This document shows positions 54,146 through 63,349 of a stretch of 64,000 bases of DNA, piece by piece (position 1 is the stretch's first letter; each line of letters starts with the position of its first letter). A program made the translations under genes and the position numbers. The notes under the pieces were generated by a model, which saw only the letters and a program-made list of their open reading frames with translations, searched no databases and was not told the DNA's origin. Origin of the DNA: Cohnella lupini (lineage in GTDB: Bacteria > Bacillota > Bacilli > Paenibacillales > Paenibacillaceae). The stretch covers positions 1 through 64,000 of the forward strand of contig NZ_QRDY01000022.1 of the NCBI RefSeq assembly GCF_003386205.1, written 5' to 3'.

Positions 54146-54616
54146 TTGAGTGAAATCTTGGATCACGCACATCCAATACTTGTCCACTTTCCAATCGCAA
54201 TCATTACCGCAGCCGTCATCTATGATCTTGCCGTAGCGATTTGGCGGCGCTCGCTCCCCTTGAAGCAAGGGCTATGGTTATGGCTGGTCGCCGCTGCGTC
54301 TGCTTGGCTAGCCGTTGCCACTGGGCCAGAAGACGACGTTCGGGGCAATACATCATTCTTGGAAATTCACAGCATGTTAGCAGATGTTACGGCGTGGGTC
54401 GTCAGTATTCTTGCTGCGGCGAGGTTGTTAATGCTCATTCGGGGCAAGATTTCTATTGTGAAAATCTGGCTCGTCGCATATCTTATCATTGCCATTGCAT
54501 CTTGTGGGCTGGTTCTAGGCACGGGCTATTATGGAGGCAAAATGGTTTACGATGATGGCGTAGGAGTTAAGGTCAACGGAACTAGGGTGAATCCGCCAAG
54601 GGGCAGACTTGACTGA
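54146..54616 (+). CDS. DUF2231 family membrane protein
   Basis: A 156-residue protein from a TTG start with AAGGAGG 8 bases upstream. It opens with the family signature HAHPILVHFPIAIITAAVIYDL, has four membrane helices, and shows a second His (EIHSMLADVTAWV) and the C-terminal GTGYYGGKMVYDDGVGV typical of DUF2231. The paired His in membrane helices are consistent with heme binding, as suggested for related quinone/cytochrome proteins, but this is unproven. By its promoter element it belongs with the FMN-bind/ApbE/RnfD-like genes. Confidence 0.85.
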   Translation: MSEILDHAHPILVHFPIAIITAAVIYDLAVAIWRRSLPLKQGLWLWLVAAASAWLAVATGPEDDVRGNTSFLEIHSMLADVTAWVVSILAAARLLMLIRGKISIVKIWLVAYLIIAIASCGLVLGTGYYGGKMVYDDGVGVKVNGTRVNPPRGRLD

Positions 54617-54943
54617 TCCTGTTCGAGGACGTGTAGAAAAATGAGTAGTAGATAATGATATAATGAACTAGACTGACTCCATAACTTTTATTATGTAAAC
54701 AAAACCGTTGGATCCGTAGTTGTGGAGAGCCCAATTTCCTGCTTCCACCATTGAGCTAGCGGACAGTTTAGCGTGGCGGTCAACCAACTAAGTGGTTGCT
54801 TACTCTCAATTGTTGGAAGGAAAGTTCTATTCTTTCGCGAATTCATTAGACATGCCGAAGTTACGAATTTCGTAAAAAAATCGCGGTAGAGCATTGGAAA
54901 GAGCATTTTAGTTTTCTATATCTTCATAGAAAGGTGATTACGC
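54617..54943. other. Gene-free stretch between DUF2231 and DinB genes
   Basis: About 330 bases with no convincing gene. A 71-codon minus-strand frame (54691-54906) has no ribosome binding site and no recognisable domain. The sequence may be decayed DNA; it marks the boundary to a region of mixed base composition. Confidence 0.45.
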
Positions 54944-55465
54944 ATGAACCAAAGACCGTCAGAAGAAGAATACGCCGGGGACGCCGGCGAGTATATCCGG
55001 TTGGTGCCGGAAGGCAACATCATCGATAATCTGCTCGCCCAGGAAAAGCAAATGACCGAGCTGCTGGCATCGTTGAGCGAAAGCCAGAGCGCCTATCGGT
55101 ATGCGGAAGGAAAGTGGACGCTGAAAGAAGTCGTGGGCCACATCGCAGACAGTGAACGCGTCATGACCTACCGCCTGCTCCGATTTGCAAGAGAAGATCA
55201 GACGCCTCTGCCCGGTTACGACCAGGAATTGTTTATTCCTCCTTTCGGAAGCTGGACAACCGCGCAATTGGCCGAAGACTACCGGGCCGTACGGCAATCG
55301 ACGATCACACTGCTGCGCGGGTTACCGACGGAGGCGTGGTCCCGCAAGGGCACAGCCAACAACTTAAGCATTACGGTGCGCGCCCTCGCTTACGGCATCG
55401 CAGGACACGAGCTTCATCACATGGGGGTCATCCGAAATCGTTACTTGAGGCTGCCACCACGCTAG
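54944..55465 (+). CDS. DinB-superfamily protein
   Basis: A 173-residue four-helix-bundle DinB/YfiT-type protein. Three metal-binding His can be placed: HIADSERVMTYR (near residue 65) and AGHELHHMGVI (near 151-160). TEEKWTLKE-like text (AEGKWTLKEVVGH) and NLSITVRALAYGIAGHE follow the family. Such proteins are thiol-dependent transferases or putative hydrolases. Codon use is more GC-rich than in the genes after it. AGAAAGGTG precedes the ATG; the next gene starts 11 bases after its stop. Confidence 0.88.
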   Translation: MNQRPSEEEYAGDAGEYIRLVPEGNIIDNLLAQEKQMTELLASLSESQSAYRYAEGKWTLKEVVGHIADSERVMTYRLLRFAREDQTPLPGYDQELFIPPFGSWTTAQLAEDYRAVRQSTITLLRGLPTEAWSRKGTANNLSITVRALAYGIAGHELHHMGVIRNRYLRLPPR

Positions 55466-55476
55466 GAGGAATATCA

Positions 55477-56466
55477 ATGAAAAAGCAAGTACTTGGTCAT
55501 AGCGATGCGTTGGTCTCTAAGATTGGTCTCGGTTGCATGGGGATGTCTTCAATATATGGTAATACGGATCGAAGCGAGAGCATTGCAACCATCCACGCAG
55601 CACTTGAGAAGGGCATTACACTCATTGATACAGGGGACTTCTATGGTGACGGACACAACGAATTACTAATCCGTGAAGCTATACAAGGAATCAGTCGGGA
55701 TAATACTTTCATTTCAGTGAAGTTCGATGGAAAGCTACACTCACCGAACATGACTCAAAGAAGTGGAAATTACCGTCCTGAGACAGTAAAGAATTTCCTT
55801 GAGGATTCTCTTCAGCGGCTTGGTGTCGAATTCATCGATCTTTATCAACCGGCCCGCGTCGATCCGAATGTACCAATTGAAGAAACCGTTGGAGTTATTG
55901 CCGATATGGTAAAAGCGGGTTATGTGCGTCACATTGGGCTTTCCGAGGTAGGAGAGGATACTATTCGTCGCGCGCACGCTGTTCATCCAATTAGTTGGTT
56001 GCAGATTGAATACTCACTATTTAATCGGGGCATCGAATCGGATATTTTACCGACTCTTCGGGAGTTGGGCATATCGCTTTCAGCATATGGTGTACTTTCA
56101 AGGGGATTGTTGAGCGGTACTTGGTCCAAATATCGAGTGTTAGCATCAAACGATAAGCGTGGTACCGCGCCACGGTTTACTAGCGAAAATCTTGAAAGGA
56201 ATTTAGTCCTTGTCGAGGCTTTGCGTGAGATTGCTAAAGAGAAGCAAGTAACCGTTGCGCAGCTTGCCATCGCATGGGTTCTATCTCAAGGTGATGATGT
56301 TTTCCCATTGGTTGGAGCAAGAAAGCGATCACAACTTCAGGATTCATTAGGTGCGCTTGATCTTAACTTAAATTCAAACGACCTTTCACGAATCGCAGAA
56401 GTTGTACCTTCAGAACTTGTTGCTGGCGAATACTACGTTGTCCCACGGGAGAAATGGTTCTTATAA
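55477..56466 (+). CDS. Aldo/keto reductase lacking the usual catalytic His
   Basis: A 329-residue aldo/keto reductase of the AKR13-like group (MGMSSIYG, GVLSRGLLSG, STIxxAHAVHPISWLQIEYSLF). Asp51, Tyr56 (LIDTGDFYG) and Lys82 (SVKFDG) are present, but the fourth tetrad position, His in LYYQHRVDP of close relatives, reads Ala126 (LYQPARVDP). Some members naturally have this sequence, so it may still reduce its substrate. AGGAGG before the ATG at 55477 fixes the start. A 60-base sample has about 40 percent GC, below the DinB gene (about 53 percent), hinting at a different origin. Confidence 0.9.
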   Translation: MKKQVLGHSDALVSKIGLGCMGMSSIYGNTDRSESIATIHAALEKGITLIDTGDFYGDGHNELLIREAIQGISRDNTFISVKFDGKLHSPNMTQRSGNYRPETVKNFLEDSLQRLGVEFIDLYQPARVDPNVPIEETVGVIADMVKAGYVRHIGLSEVGEDTIRRAHAVHPISWLQIEYSLFNRGIESDILPTLRELGISLSAYGVLSRGLLSGTWSKYRVLASNDKRGTAPRFTSENLERNLVLVEALREIAKEKQVTVAQLAIAWVLSQGDDVFPLVGARKRSQLQDSLGALDLNLNSNDLSRIAEVVPSELVAGEYYVVPREKWFL

Positions 56467-56614
56467 CGAACATTACATACTCAGCACCTCCATGAAGATT
56501 ATTACTTTATTTTTTGGCTTTATGGCGATAGGACCTATTATTGAGGTATTGTTATCTCGATTATTCAACAGATACGATAGTGGTTAGTAGTACCTTGCTA
56601 GAGGAGGGATTCTT

Positions 56615-56876
56615 ATGAGGAACATGATACTAAGTTCATCTGTTCAGATTAGCGACGACATATCGGGAGGAATTGTAACTCACAAAGATAATCAAGAAAA
56701 GACGATAAAATCGCTCTCACTTAACTTTTATTCTTAAAAATACTGGTAATTCTGCTGGAAGTGCATCAAAGGTGAACAATAACTTCGATTATGTCAATGG
56801 AATAAAAGAAACTAAGACATTCATTTTGCAACAACTAGGTATCATGAGGAAAATAATAATAATGTTCCCAATTTAA
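56615..56876 (+). pseudogene. Decayed small gene with frameshift
   Basis: GAGGAGGGA and an ATG at 56615 begin a 40-codon frame that stops at 56735. Just before the stop, in the run TTTTATTCTT, a shift by one base continues the reading as ILKNTGNSAGSASKVNNNFDYV and on to a stop at 56874-56876. The good start signal and the plausible continuation suggest a small gene broken by an indel. Product unknown; the call is tentative. Confidence 0.3.
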
Positions 56877-57326
56877 TGGAACAGTTAGATTCGCGTCAGT
56901 TGAAACAACAATGATATATACCAATTTCGACACTACTTCACAAAACCCGTATTTTATACATATGTCATTATGTTGGGACATTCTCTCTTTGGTAGTCCCC
57001 AAACGTATTCGGAAAACCCTCATTAACTGTACATACACTTTCGGATGACACGTATACGGCTTCATTTTCATATCAAGATCGTCAACGTTGCTCTCGGTCA
57101 AAATGGTGTTTTGTTTGCTGCTTTTGTTTTGTACTGACATTACTGCACATCGATCTAAGCTTCTTCAATAACTGACAATCACATGGGCCAACTCTATTTG
57201 AATCGATTCTCCTTCGTGTAGCCTAGGTGTTTTTACTATGTCTACTAATTGGGGTCTTGACCAAACGACTCCATGTGGTGTTTCTTTTCTCCTCGGCAAA
57301 CTACGTCTCATGCCGGCATAATAAAA
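56877..57326. other. Decayed DNA upstream of the RHS/immunity locus
   Basis: No supportable gene. Minus-strand frames of 101 codons (57140-56835) and 48 codons (57311-57165) exist but have no ribosome binding sites or recognisable domains. Together with the IS-like end beside it, this stretch looks like remains of mobile or degraded accessory DNA. Confidence 0.4.
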
Positions 57327-57395
57327 TGCACCCCCTGGAGTATCATCGGATTCCCATAGGGTTTTTCCAATGTCTATTCTAAGGGGTGCACTTCA
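57327..57395 (-). mobile_element. Apparent left end of an IS3-family (IS150-group) element
   Basis: On the minus strand, TGAAGTGCACCCC (57395-57383) opens a 69-base segment that closes with GGGGGTGCA (57335-57327), the arms being inverted repeats. The same pattern, an outer TG…TGCACCC tip and an inner GGGnGTGCA just before orfA, is known from IS150-type elements. No transposase reading frame follows, so only a truncated end remains. Confidence 0.4.
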
Positions 57396-57419
57396 GTTAC
57401 ACTCGCATGTGGTTTAATC

Positions 57420-58232
57420 TTAAATAATGCTTATTGGTTCATAACCGTGAACTCTGATCTTGTGTTTAGTTAATACGCTACGAGTTTTTGCACTTACAAT
57501 TAGTATCCTATTTACATATGCGTCAAAGTACTCATATGTTAAGTTGAAGTCCTTCGCATCCTTTAACTTTTCCCTTTCATATATCAATTCAGACCTTAAA
57601 AATCCCAATTGGATACAATTAGGGCATTTGTTTTCCCAGGTGTACGGAACAACTTTAACATTATTATTGGTTGGCGGAAGTATATGCAAAACAATTAACT
57701 GCGAAATTGGGGGGGACTCCCTATACTTAAAATCCCTTGCTTGTTGGAATGTCACTCCGGATAGATCATTGTTTAGCATGATATCTTTTGCGGAATCTGT
57801 AACAATGAATTCCGGATCAATCGTCGCAAATTGCCATTTCCCTATTTTTTTACTATCTAGTTTGAGTTCAGATGTCTGCGTTTCCCCGCACTCACAGATA
57901 CTCTGGCTTTCATAGGTCGTTCCATAATACTTTGCTTTTTTCTCAGGATCATGTAACCATGGATAGGGCACAAATACCTGATAGTATTCAGCTGTCTCCA
58001 TTTCCTTTTTAGTATACTCTCTACCTTCAAAAAAAGTATGCTGAAGATTATGTTTTGAGATCAGTTCCAATAATTCCGGGTATCCTTCTCTATCCTCATA
58101 AGAATCAACATCTAATCTTCCAATTTTTAATAAAGATTCATCTACTTGATCTAGTTTTCCCTTTAACTCTTTGGCAATACTTGAGAGTATACTTCCATCA
58201 CCTTGAATCACAAATTTGGCTCTCCTTCTCAT
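57420..58232 (-). CDS. Putative immunity protein of the RHS toxin
   Basis: A 270-residue soluble protein I cannot assign to a family. It has no signal peptide. It carries two Cys-x-Cys/Cys-x-x-Cys pairs (ICECGET near residue 113 and NKCPNCIQL near 207) that could form a zinc knuckle, and the stretch YTKKEMETAEYYQVFVPYPW. It starts 17 bases after the stop of the RHS gene with GAGGAG upstream and is AT-rich (20 of 60 G+C in a counted sample), like the toxin tip. In polymorphic toxin loci the gene directly after the toxin tip encodes its immunity protein; that is the basis of the call. Confidence 0.6.
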   Translation of the reverse strand: MRRRAKFVIQGDGSILSSIAKELKGKLDQVDESLLKIGRLDVDSYEDREGYPELLELISKHNLQHTFFEGREYTKKEMETAEYYQVFVPYPWLHDPEKKAKYYGTTYESQSICECGETQTSELKLDSKKIGKWQFATIDPEFIVTDSAKDIMLNNDLSGVTFQQARDFKYRESPPISQLIVLHILPPTNNNVKVVPYTWENKCPNCIQLGFLRSELIYEREKLKDAKDFNLTYEYFDAYVNRILIVSAKTRSVLTKHKIRVHGYEPISII

Positions 58233-58249
58233 TGCCGGTCAGCTCCTCT

Positions 58250-61200
58250 CTACATCGTTGCTCCCGCATTTTTAAATATTGGTTTAAGAATCTCAATATA
58301 CTTTTCCATTCCATTATTAGTATATACTTTAACGGTAGCATTCCAAATATCCTGTATTGTTGCGTTTTGTGTATTTAATTTACTGGATGCATTTGCTCTA
58401 TTATAGGCATAAGCAATCTCTGATCGAAAATCATTGGTTATTTTTTGATGCACTTTGGGATCTAGTGCTGCGGATAAGATATCATCCTTAGAGATTGCAC
58501 TGAATCCATTCTTCTTCAATCCCGCATTTAAAATATCAGTAAATCGCTTCTCCATTAGATGATGAACTTCAAGTCCTGTCCCCTTAGCAACAGCCTTAAG
58601 TGATTTATAGGACATAACTATTTTCCCATCACTTATTGCACTAATTCTTTCAGCCTTTTCAGCTTTGGCTAATGCTCTTGAAACATCAGCAGCTTTATCC
58701 CCTACCCGAATAGCTGTACCGAAACCAGTACCACCTGGAACAAGTGCCCCTCCGACATCAGCTCCTAATGCATACCAGTTAGTCGGATTGGCAGGGTTCA
58801 TTACAATTGTTCCCAAATCGTACAATATGAATCCGATATCCGCTACTAAATCTATGAAGTGCCCCGTCGGATCACTATAAATCAACGGATTGTTATGAAC
58901 ATACGTATACTGATTGAGCGTCAGCGGATTATCAATCTGCCCTTCATACGTATCCTTATTAATAAACCTTCCCATAGTGGGATCGTAATAACGAGCACGC
59001 AGGTAATACAGTCCCGTCTCATCGTCAAGAATCTCCCCTGCATACTTGAATGGGTTGCGGATGGTCTCTTGTTGCTGGGTAATATTCCCCCATTCATCGT
59101 ACTGATAGTGGTTTATAACCTGACCACTTTGATCAACGACCTGCACAACATCGCCATGTCCATTGTACAAATAATAATACTTGTTATCGGTTGCCGTGTC
59201 GCGCTTCTGCAATAAACGATCTGGTCCCCATACATAGTTAGACTGCACGACGAAGGAGGCATTCGATTCGGCAATTACTCTGCCATTGTTATCGTACGTG
59301 TAGCGTACAGTTTCAGTTTGTGATGCCTTTTTGATTCGGAGTCCTTGCGGCTCGTACTGGAAGGACGTGGATGCTCCACCCTTGTTGGCGCTAGTGAGCT
59401 GATCCCATACATTATAGGTGTAATCTAAACTCTCATATTGCAACGGTGAGACGTCTGTCGACTCCGTCCTCCGGTTGCCGCGCAAGTCATACGAATATTG
59501 GACATCGGAACCCCCAGGATACTGAACCGTGCTTAAGCGATCCAGTGGATCATAAGTGTATGTTGTCGTCCCACCGGCATTCGTCTGGCTATCGATGTTG
59601 CCATTCTCATCGTAGGTGTACGAATAAGTCGATAGCACCTGGATACCTTTTTTATTCGTTACCGATTGCAGGCGATTTACCCCGTCGTACACAAATTCAG
59701 ATGTGAGGTATGACCCGTCCTGTAGCTTCGGATACGTAATTTGCTTCAACATACCATTTGGATAATACATGTATTGTGCATAATCGGTATCAGCTGTAGC
59801 TGGTAATAGCTGGCCGTTCGTCTGAACGCGCTGAAGCTGATTCTTATAATACGTATATGAGGAGTTGTAGGCATTCGGATGTTCAATTCGGCTTATTCGC
59901 CCGAGCTTATCGTGTGTAAACCGGGAGATCGTAGCTTGCCCATCGTTGACGATCTGCCGCAACGATACGTTACCAAAGGCATCGAACTCCTGAGCAACCG
60001 TCCGAAGCAGGCTCGAACTGTTCCATTCTTGGATGAGATAGGGTCCGAATGGACGGTAGCTGTAATGGCTTTGATATAAGCTGTTGCCGCTGCTGCTCGT
60101 AACCATTCGGTTCAGCGAATCATAACTCTTGGCGAATTGATTCTCATTTCCGTCCGTACTATTGACGAGCAAACCCTCTTTATTATAGCGATAGGAATAA
60201 TCAAGCGGCGTTCCTTGAGTCTTCTCCATAAGCAGTCCGCGCTCATCATAATCTGACTCGTTAAGCGTAACGAATTCAGTTCCATCCTGAGATGTCTGTG
60301 TGATTGAAGACAATTTGCCTAACTGATTGTACGAGTAATCGCTTTTCTCTTGATTGGCGTTGGTTACCCGTTTCAATCGATTCAGTAAGTCATAGGTATT
60401 GGATGTTGTAAATCCGCGAGGATTGACATAGGTCTTCAGGTTTCCACTCCAATCGTAGTCATAAGTTTCTTCAATCGGCTGAGTGAGGCTCGGCCACAGC
60501 GGATAGGCCCGCTTTTTTACGACTCGTCCCCACTGATCGACTTCCTGCTCCAGCACATTTTGCTTTTGAGAAGATTGAGGTGATGTGCGGAATGCATTTA
60601 CATCCGATTGACCGACGAGATAAGAAGTGAACCGACGAGCAGCTCGGTCATATTCGGCGCGATACAAATTTCCTATGGGGTCTGTCATCTCGATCATTTT
60701 TCCCCACGGATCATAGGAAGCCACTGTTACATTCTGTTCAGCGTCGATTTCATTTATTGGACGTTTCAACCCGTCGTAGTGATATTGCTTTTCTACGATG
60801 TCCTGCTGATTAATGCCGTCATACCGCACTTGACGCAGAATATTACCATAGCCATCCACGTATTGCGTCACGTAGTTATCGTGATTAACATTGGGCGAGC
60901 CGTCTTTAGTCGTTGTCTGATAGCTCTCGATCTTCGTCATCAGCAATTGAGCATGGTCGGCGTCGAATTCAGGTCCGGCAGCTATTAGATCGACATACTC
61001 TTGGTGCTCGATCAATTGGAATGTTTCCCCAAGTCCATTGCTGTATGCGGGGTGAGTAGTCTGAGTTAATCGTCCTTGGTTGTCATAGGCGTACTGGGTT
61101 GAGATCTGATTGGCATCCACTTGAGCGGTAACGAGTCCATATAGAAGATCGTATGTCGATGAAGTTGTCGCCGTAGTCGCTTGGCCATTGGTGTCCGTAT

Positions 61201-63349
61201 AATGCGTAGTTACAGATGTCGGAAACGCCTGATTACTCGCGTTGCCGTATGTGACAATCGAACGCGCTGTTTTTCCGTCCTCCAGGCTTTGTGTTGTTTC
61301 AATGGTTCGTCCAGTCTGCGCGTTGTTCGCATACGTAAAATCGATTCGCTCGTTATTTGCGTTAATCGTGTAAGAAGGCCTTCCGAGCGAATCGTAATAA
61401 ATCCTCTCTGTTAATGTGACGTTCGTTTCTTGCTTCGATTCTTTCTTACTTAGTTTATGGAATACCGAATCATATTCGTAAGAAGTTGTGTAATTTAATC
61501 TCTCGTTATCATATTGCGTTGCGGTCAGCGGGAGTGTTTGCGATTTCAACCCGCCCCAATCGTAATATTCGTAGCCGACATATAGTTTGTGAAGATCTTG
61601 CCCTGTTGACGAAACTTCTTTCATCTCTTGTTTAGTCGGCTGTTCAGTATGGATGGCATCGAAAGTCAAATTTGTTGTTATAGACTTCTCTCCATTAGAT
61701 GCCGCAACTTCTTGTGATAATGATTGTTGCTTGCCGTTATAAGTAAAGGTCGTAGCCTGTTGATCGAGCACGCGGTTGGCAACAGAACCAAAACTATAGC
61801 TTTCCGGCATGGCTTCAACGGATGGGTGAGTCGGATATCCTGTAACTTCACCGAAATAGGTATAAGTCACATCGTTCGACGGACCTGTAAAATAATAACG
61901 GAGAGCCGGATCGGGTTCGTTGTAATTGTAGCGAATATCCATGTCATGCCGTCTTGTTACCCGGAATGCCTCGTATGCACCCTCGGGTCCTAAGTTCCGG
62001 TTGGAGGCTTGATACTGATAGATCGTTTTTGTATGCGGATACTGGACACTTTTTAACAAATAGATAGCAGCTACCGCAGCGTTAGCTAAAGACTTGTCTT
62101 GGAAGTCAAACTTCTCTAGATTGAAATGGTAGTCGTAATAGGTAGTAAGCCCTCCCTGATCTGTCACGCTGGCAAGATACGGTTCATAACGACTGCTGAT
62201 TATATTGCCGTTAACGACGGTTTCAATCAATTGTTTTCCTTTTGTATACGTAAGTGCAATCGCTTTGCCAGGTTGAGAAGGATGCGTGACAGAGATTTGT
62301 ATGTTCTCATGTGCGATAGTAGGATTCGTGATTGTATTCTCATAGGTAATCGTGACAACCCGGCCGATACTATCAACGATTTGACTTATATAGGGTAGCA
62401 AAACTCCGTTGATCGTCCGATTGGTATGGGTAAATTTCATCTCGTTCCCCAGAAGATCCGTTATTCCCAGAAGACGTCCGTCAGATCCAAAATAGGTTCG
62501 AGTTTGATCCGGACTAATCCATACGAATGAGGAAGACATTTGGCCGTTCGTATAGGTCCCGGAATCTTTCTTGAGTAGCACGTCTGTTCGAGGATATTTT
62601 TCTAACGTTCCATTTACATCATCAGTAAACTTTACGCGATAGCTGGCCCCTGTTCCGTCATGTAGATAGTAATAGGTTTGGCCACTCTCCGTTTCCAGTT
62701 GAAGCGAAGGGAAGGCAAGCGACCAACCTTGACCGAGATCATATCGGGCTCGGGAATAGGTGTTAGGCAAAGCTTCGGTTCGAGTTGTTATCGTATAAGT
62801 AGTATGGTAGTAAATCGTTGTGTCCTCGTAGACATCGTAATTGAGGAACAGGATATCCTCAGTGCTGGAAGCAAGGATAGTTTCTCCCACAATTACAGCA
62901 CTTAACACATCATTATAAGGGCCAAAATGGACCGTAAAAAATTCCTCAGCTTCAAAATCGAACCCCACCACACCTATAACATATTGCGTACTGGAATAGG
63001 ATGTTGTGCTTGAAGAAGACGATACGCTAACCTTTTTATTTCCGACCTCAGACTCTCCCGATTCATAAACACGGGCAATGTTCAGGTCTAGACCGTCTTT
63101 GCCGGGTAGCGATAAGTCTACTTGTCTGAGGGTCAAGCTTCCAGAACGCGGGTCAACCATCTCCTCGGCATTGCTTCGGTCAGCCTGCTGGGTCTTGTAG
63201 GATTCGTTCATCAGTTGAGGTGCGACTAGACCGTTCAGAACCCCTTGGAGTTGCTCCGTATTGACGCTTGCCATCGCTTGTTGTCCACTAAGCGTCCAAG
63301 CAGCGAATAGCAACGCGAAAGCCAGGAACGCTTTCTTAACAATCTGCAT
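58250..63349 (-). CDS. Secreted RHS/YD-repeat polymorphic toxin with nuclease-like C-terminal domain
   Basis: A 1699-residue exported protein. Residues 1-27 are a Sec signal (…SGQQAMA). A beta-rich region precedes a long array of YD repeats (about 560-1430; e.g. TYTYDPLDRLSTVQYPGG) that would build an RHS cage. The conserved core end lies at about 1430-1497 (PFKYAGEILDDETGLYYLRARYYDPTMGRF … NPLIYSDPTGH). After PTGH the last 202 residues are variable: a glycine-rich pre-toxin segment (GGALVPGGTGFGTAIRVGDKAADVSRA) and a tip with GLEVHHLMEKRF (1593-1604) and DPKVHQKIT (about 1630-1638), which fits an HNH-like metal nuclease. Its ATG overlaps the upstream stop (TAATG). Confidence 0.9.
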   Translation of the reverse strand: MQIVKKAFLAFALLFAAWTLSGQQAMASVNTEQLQGVLNGLVAPQLMNESYKTQQADRSNAEEMVDPRSGSLTLRQVDLSLPGKDGLDLNIARVYESGESEVGNKKVSVSSSSSTTSYSSTQYVIGVVGFDFEAEEFFTVHFGPYNDVLSAVIVGETILASSTEDILFLNYDVYEDTTIYYHTTYTITTRTEALPNTYSRARYDLGQGWSLAFPSLQLETESGQTYYYLHDGTGASYRVKFTDDVNGTLEKYPRTDVLLKKDSGTYTNGQMSSSFVWISPDQTRTYFGSDGRLLGITDLLGNEMKFTHTNRTINGVLLPYISQIVDSIGRVVTITYENTITNPTIAHENIQISVTHPSQPGKAIALTYTKGKQLIETVVNGNIISSRYEPYLASVTDQGGLTTYYDYHFNLEKFDFQDKSLANAAVAAIYLLKSVQYPHTKTIYQYQASNRNLGPEGAYEAFRVTRRHDMDIRYNYNEPDPALRYYFTGPSNDVTYTYFGEVTGYPTHPSVEAMPESYSFGSVANRVLDQQATTFTYNGKQQSLSQEVAASNGEKSITTNLTFDAIHTEQPTKQEMKEVSSTGQDLHKLYVGYEYYDWGGLKSQTLPLTATQYDNERLNYTTSYEYDSVFHKLSKKESKQETNVTLTERIYYDSLGRPSYTINANNERIDFTYANNAQTGRTIETTQSLEDGKTARSIVTYGNASNQAFPTSVTTHYTDTNGQATTATTSSTYDLLYGLVTAQVDANQISTQYAYDNQGRLTQTTHPAYSNGLGETFQLIEHQEYVDLIAAGPEFDADHAQLLMTKIESYQTTTKDGSPNVNHDNYVTQYVDGYGNILRQVRYDGINQQDIVEKQYHYDGLKRPINEIDAEQNVTVASYDPWGKMIEMTDPIGNLYRAEYDRAARRFTSYLVGQSDVNAFRTSPQSSQKQNVLEQEVDQWGRVVKKRAYPLWPSLTQPIEETYDYDWSGNLKTYVNPRGFTTSNTYDLLNRLKRVTNANQEKSDYSYNQLGKLSSITQTSQDGTEFVTLNESDYDERGLLMEKTQGTPLDYSYRYNKEGLLVNSTDGNENQFAKSYDSLNRMVTSSSGNSLYQSHYSYRPFGPYLIQEWNSSSLLRTVAQEFDAFGNVSLRQIVNDGQATISRFTHDKLGRISRIEHPNAYNSSYTYYKNQLQRVQTNGQLLPATADTDYAQYMYYPNGMLKQITYPKLQDGSYLTSEFVYDGVNRLQSVTNKKGIQVLSTYSYTYDENGNIDSQTNAGGTTTYTYDPLDRLSTVQYPGGSDVQYSYDLRGNRRTESTDVSPLQYESLDYTYNVWDQLTSANKGGASTSFQYEPQGLRIKKASQTETVRYTYDNNGRVIAESNASFVVQSNYVWGPDRLLQKRDTATDNKYYYLYNGHGDVVQVVDQSGQVINHYQYDEWGNITQQQETIRNPFKYAGEILDDETGLYYLRARYYDPTMGRFINKDTYEGQIDNPLTLNQYTYVHNNPLIYSDPTGHFIDLVADIGFILYDLGTIVMNPANPTNWYALGADVGGALVPGGTGFGTAIRVGDKAADVSRALAKAEKAERISAISDGKIVMSYKSLKAVAKGTGLEVHHLMEKRFTDILNAGLKKNGFSAISKDDILSAALDPKVHQKITNDFRSEIAYAYNRANASSKLNTQNATIQDIWNATVKVYTNNGMEKYIEILKPIFKNAGATM

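Noticed and set aside
54691-54906. 71-codon minus-strand frame in the gap before the DinB gene
   Set aside because: No ribosome binding site, no recognisable domain, and the surrounding gap looks non-coding on both strands.
56492-56587. 31-codon membrane-like mini-gene after the aldo/keto reductase
   Set aside because: It has a hydrophobic stretch but no ribosome binding site or promoter; chance is likely in AT-rich sequence.
56835-57140. 101-codon minus-strand frame
   Set aside because: No start signal, no family resemblance and it overlaps the decayed plus-strand gene; composition is that of non-coding AT-rich DNA.
57165-57311. 48-codon minus-strand frame (MRRSLPRRKETPHGVV...)
   Set aside because: It reads like protein but has no ribosome binding site and lies directly inside the apparent IS end, where an orfA start would be expected; it does not resemble a transposase.
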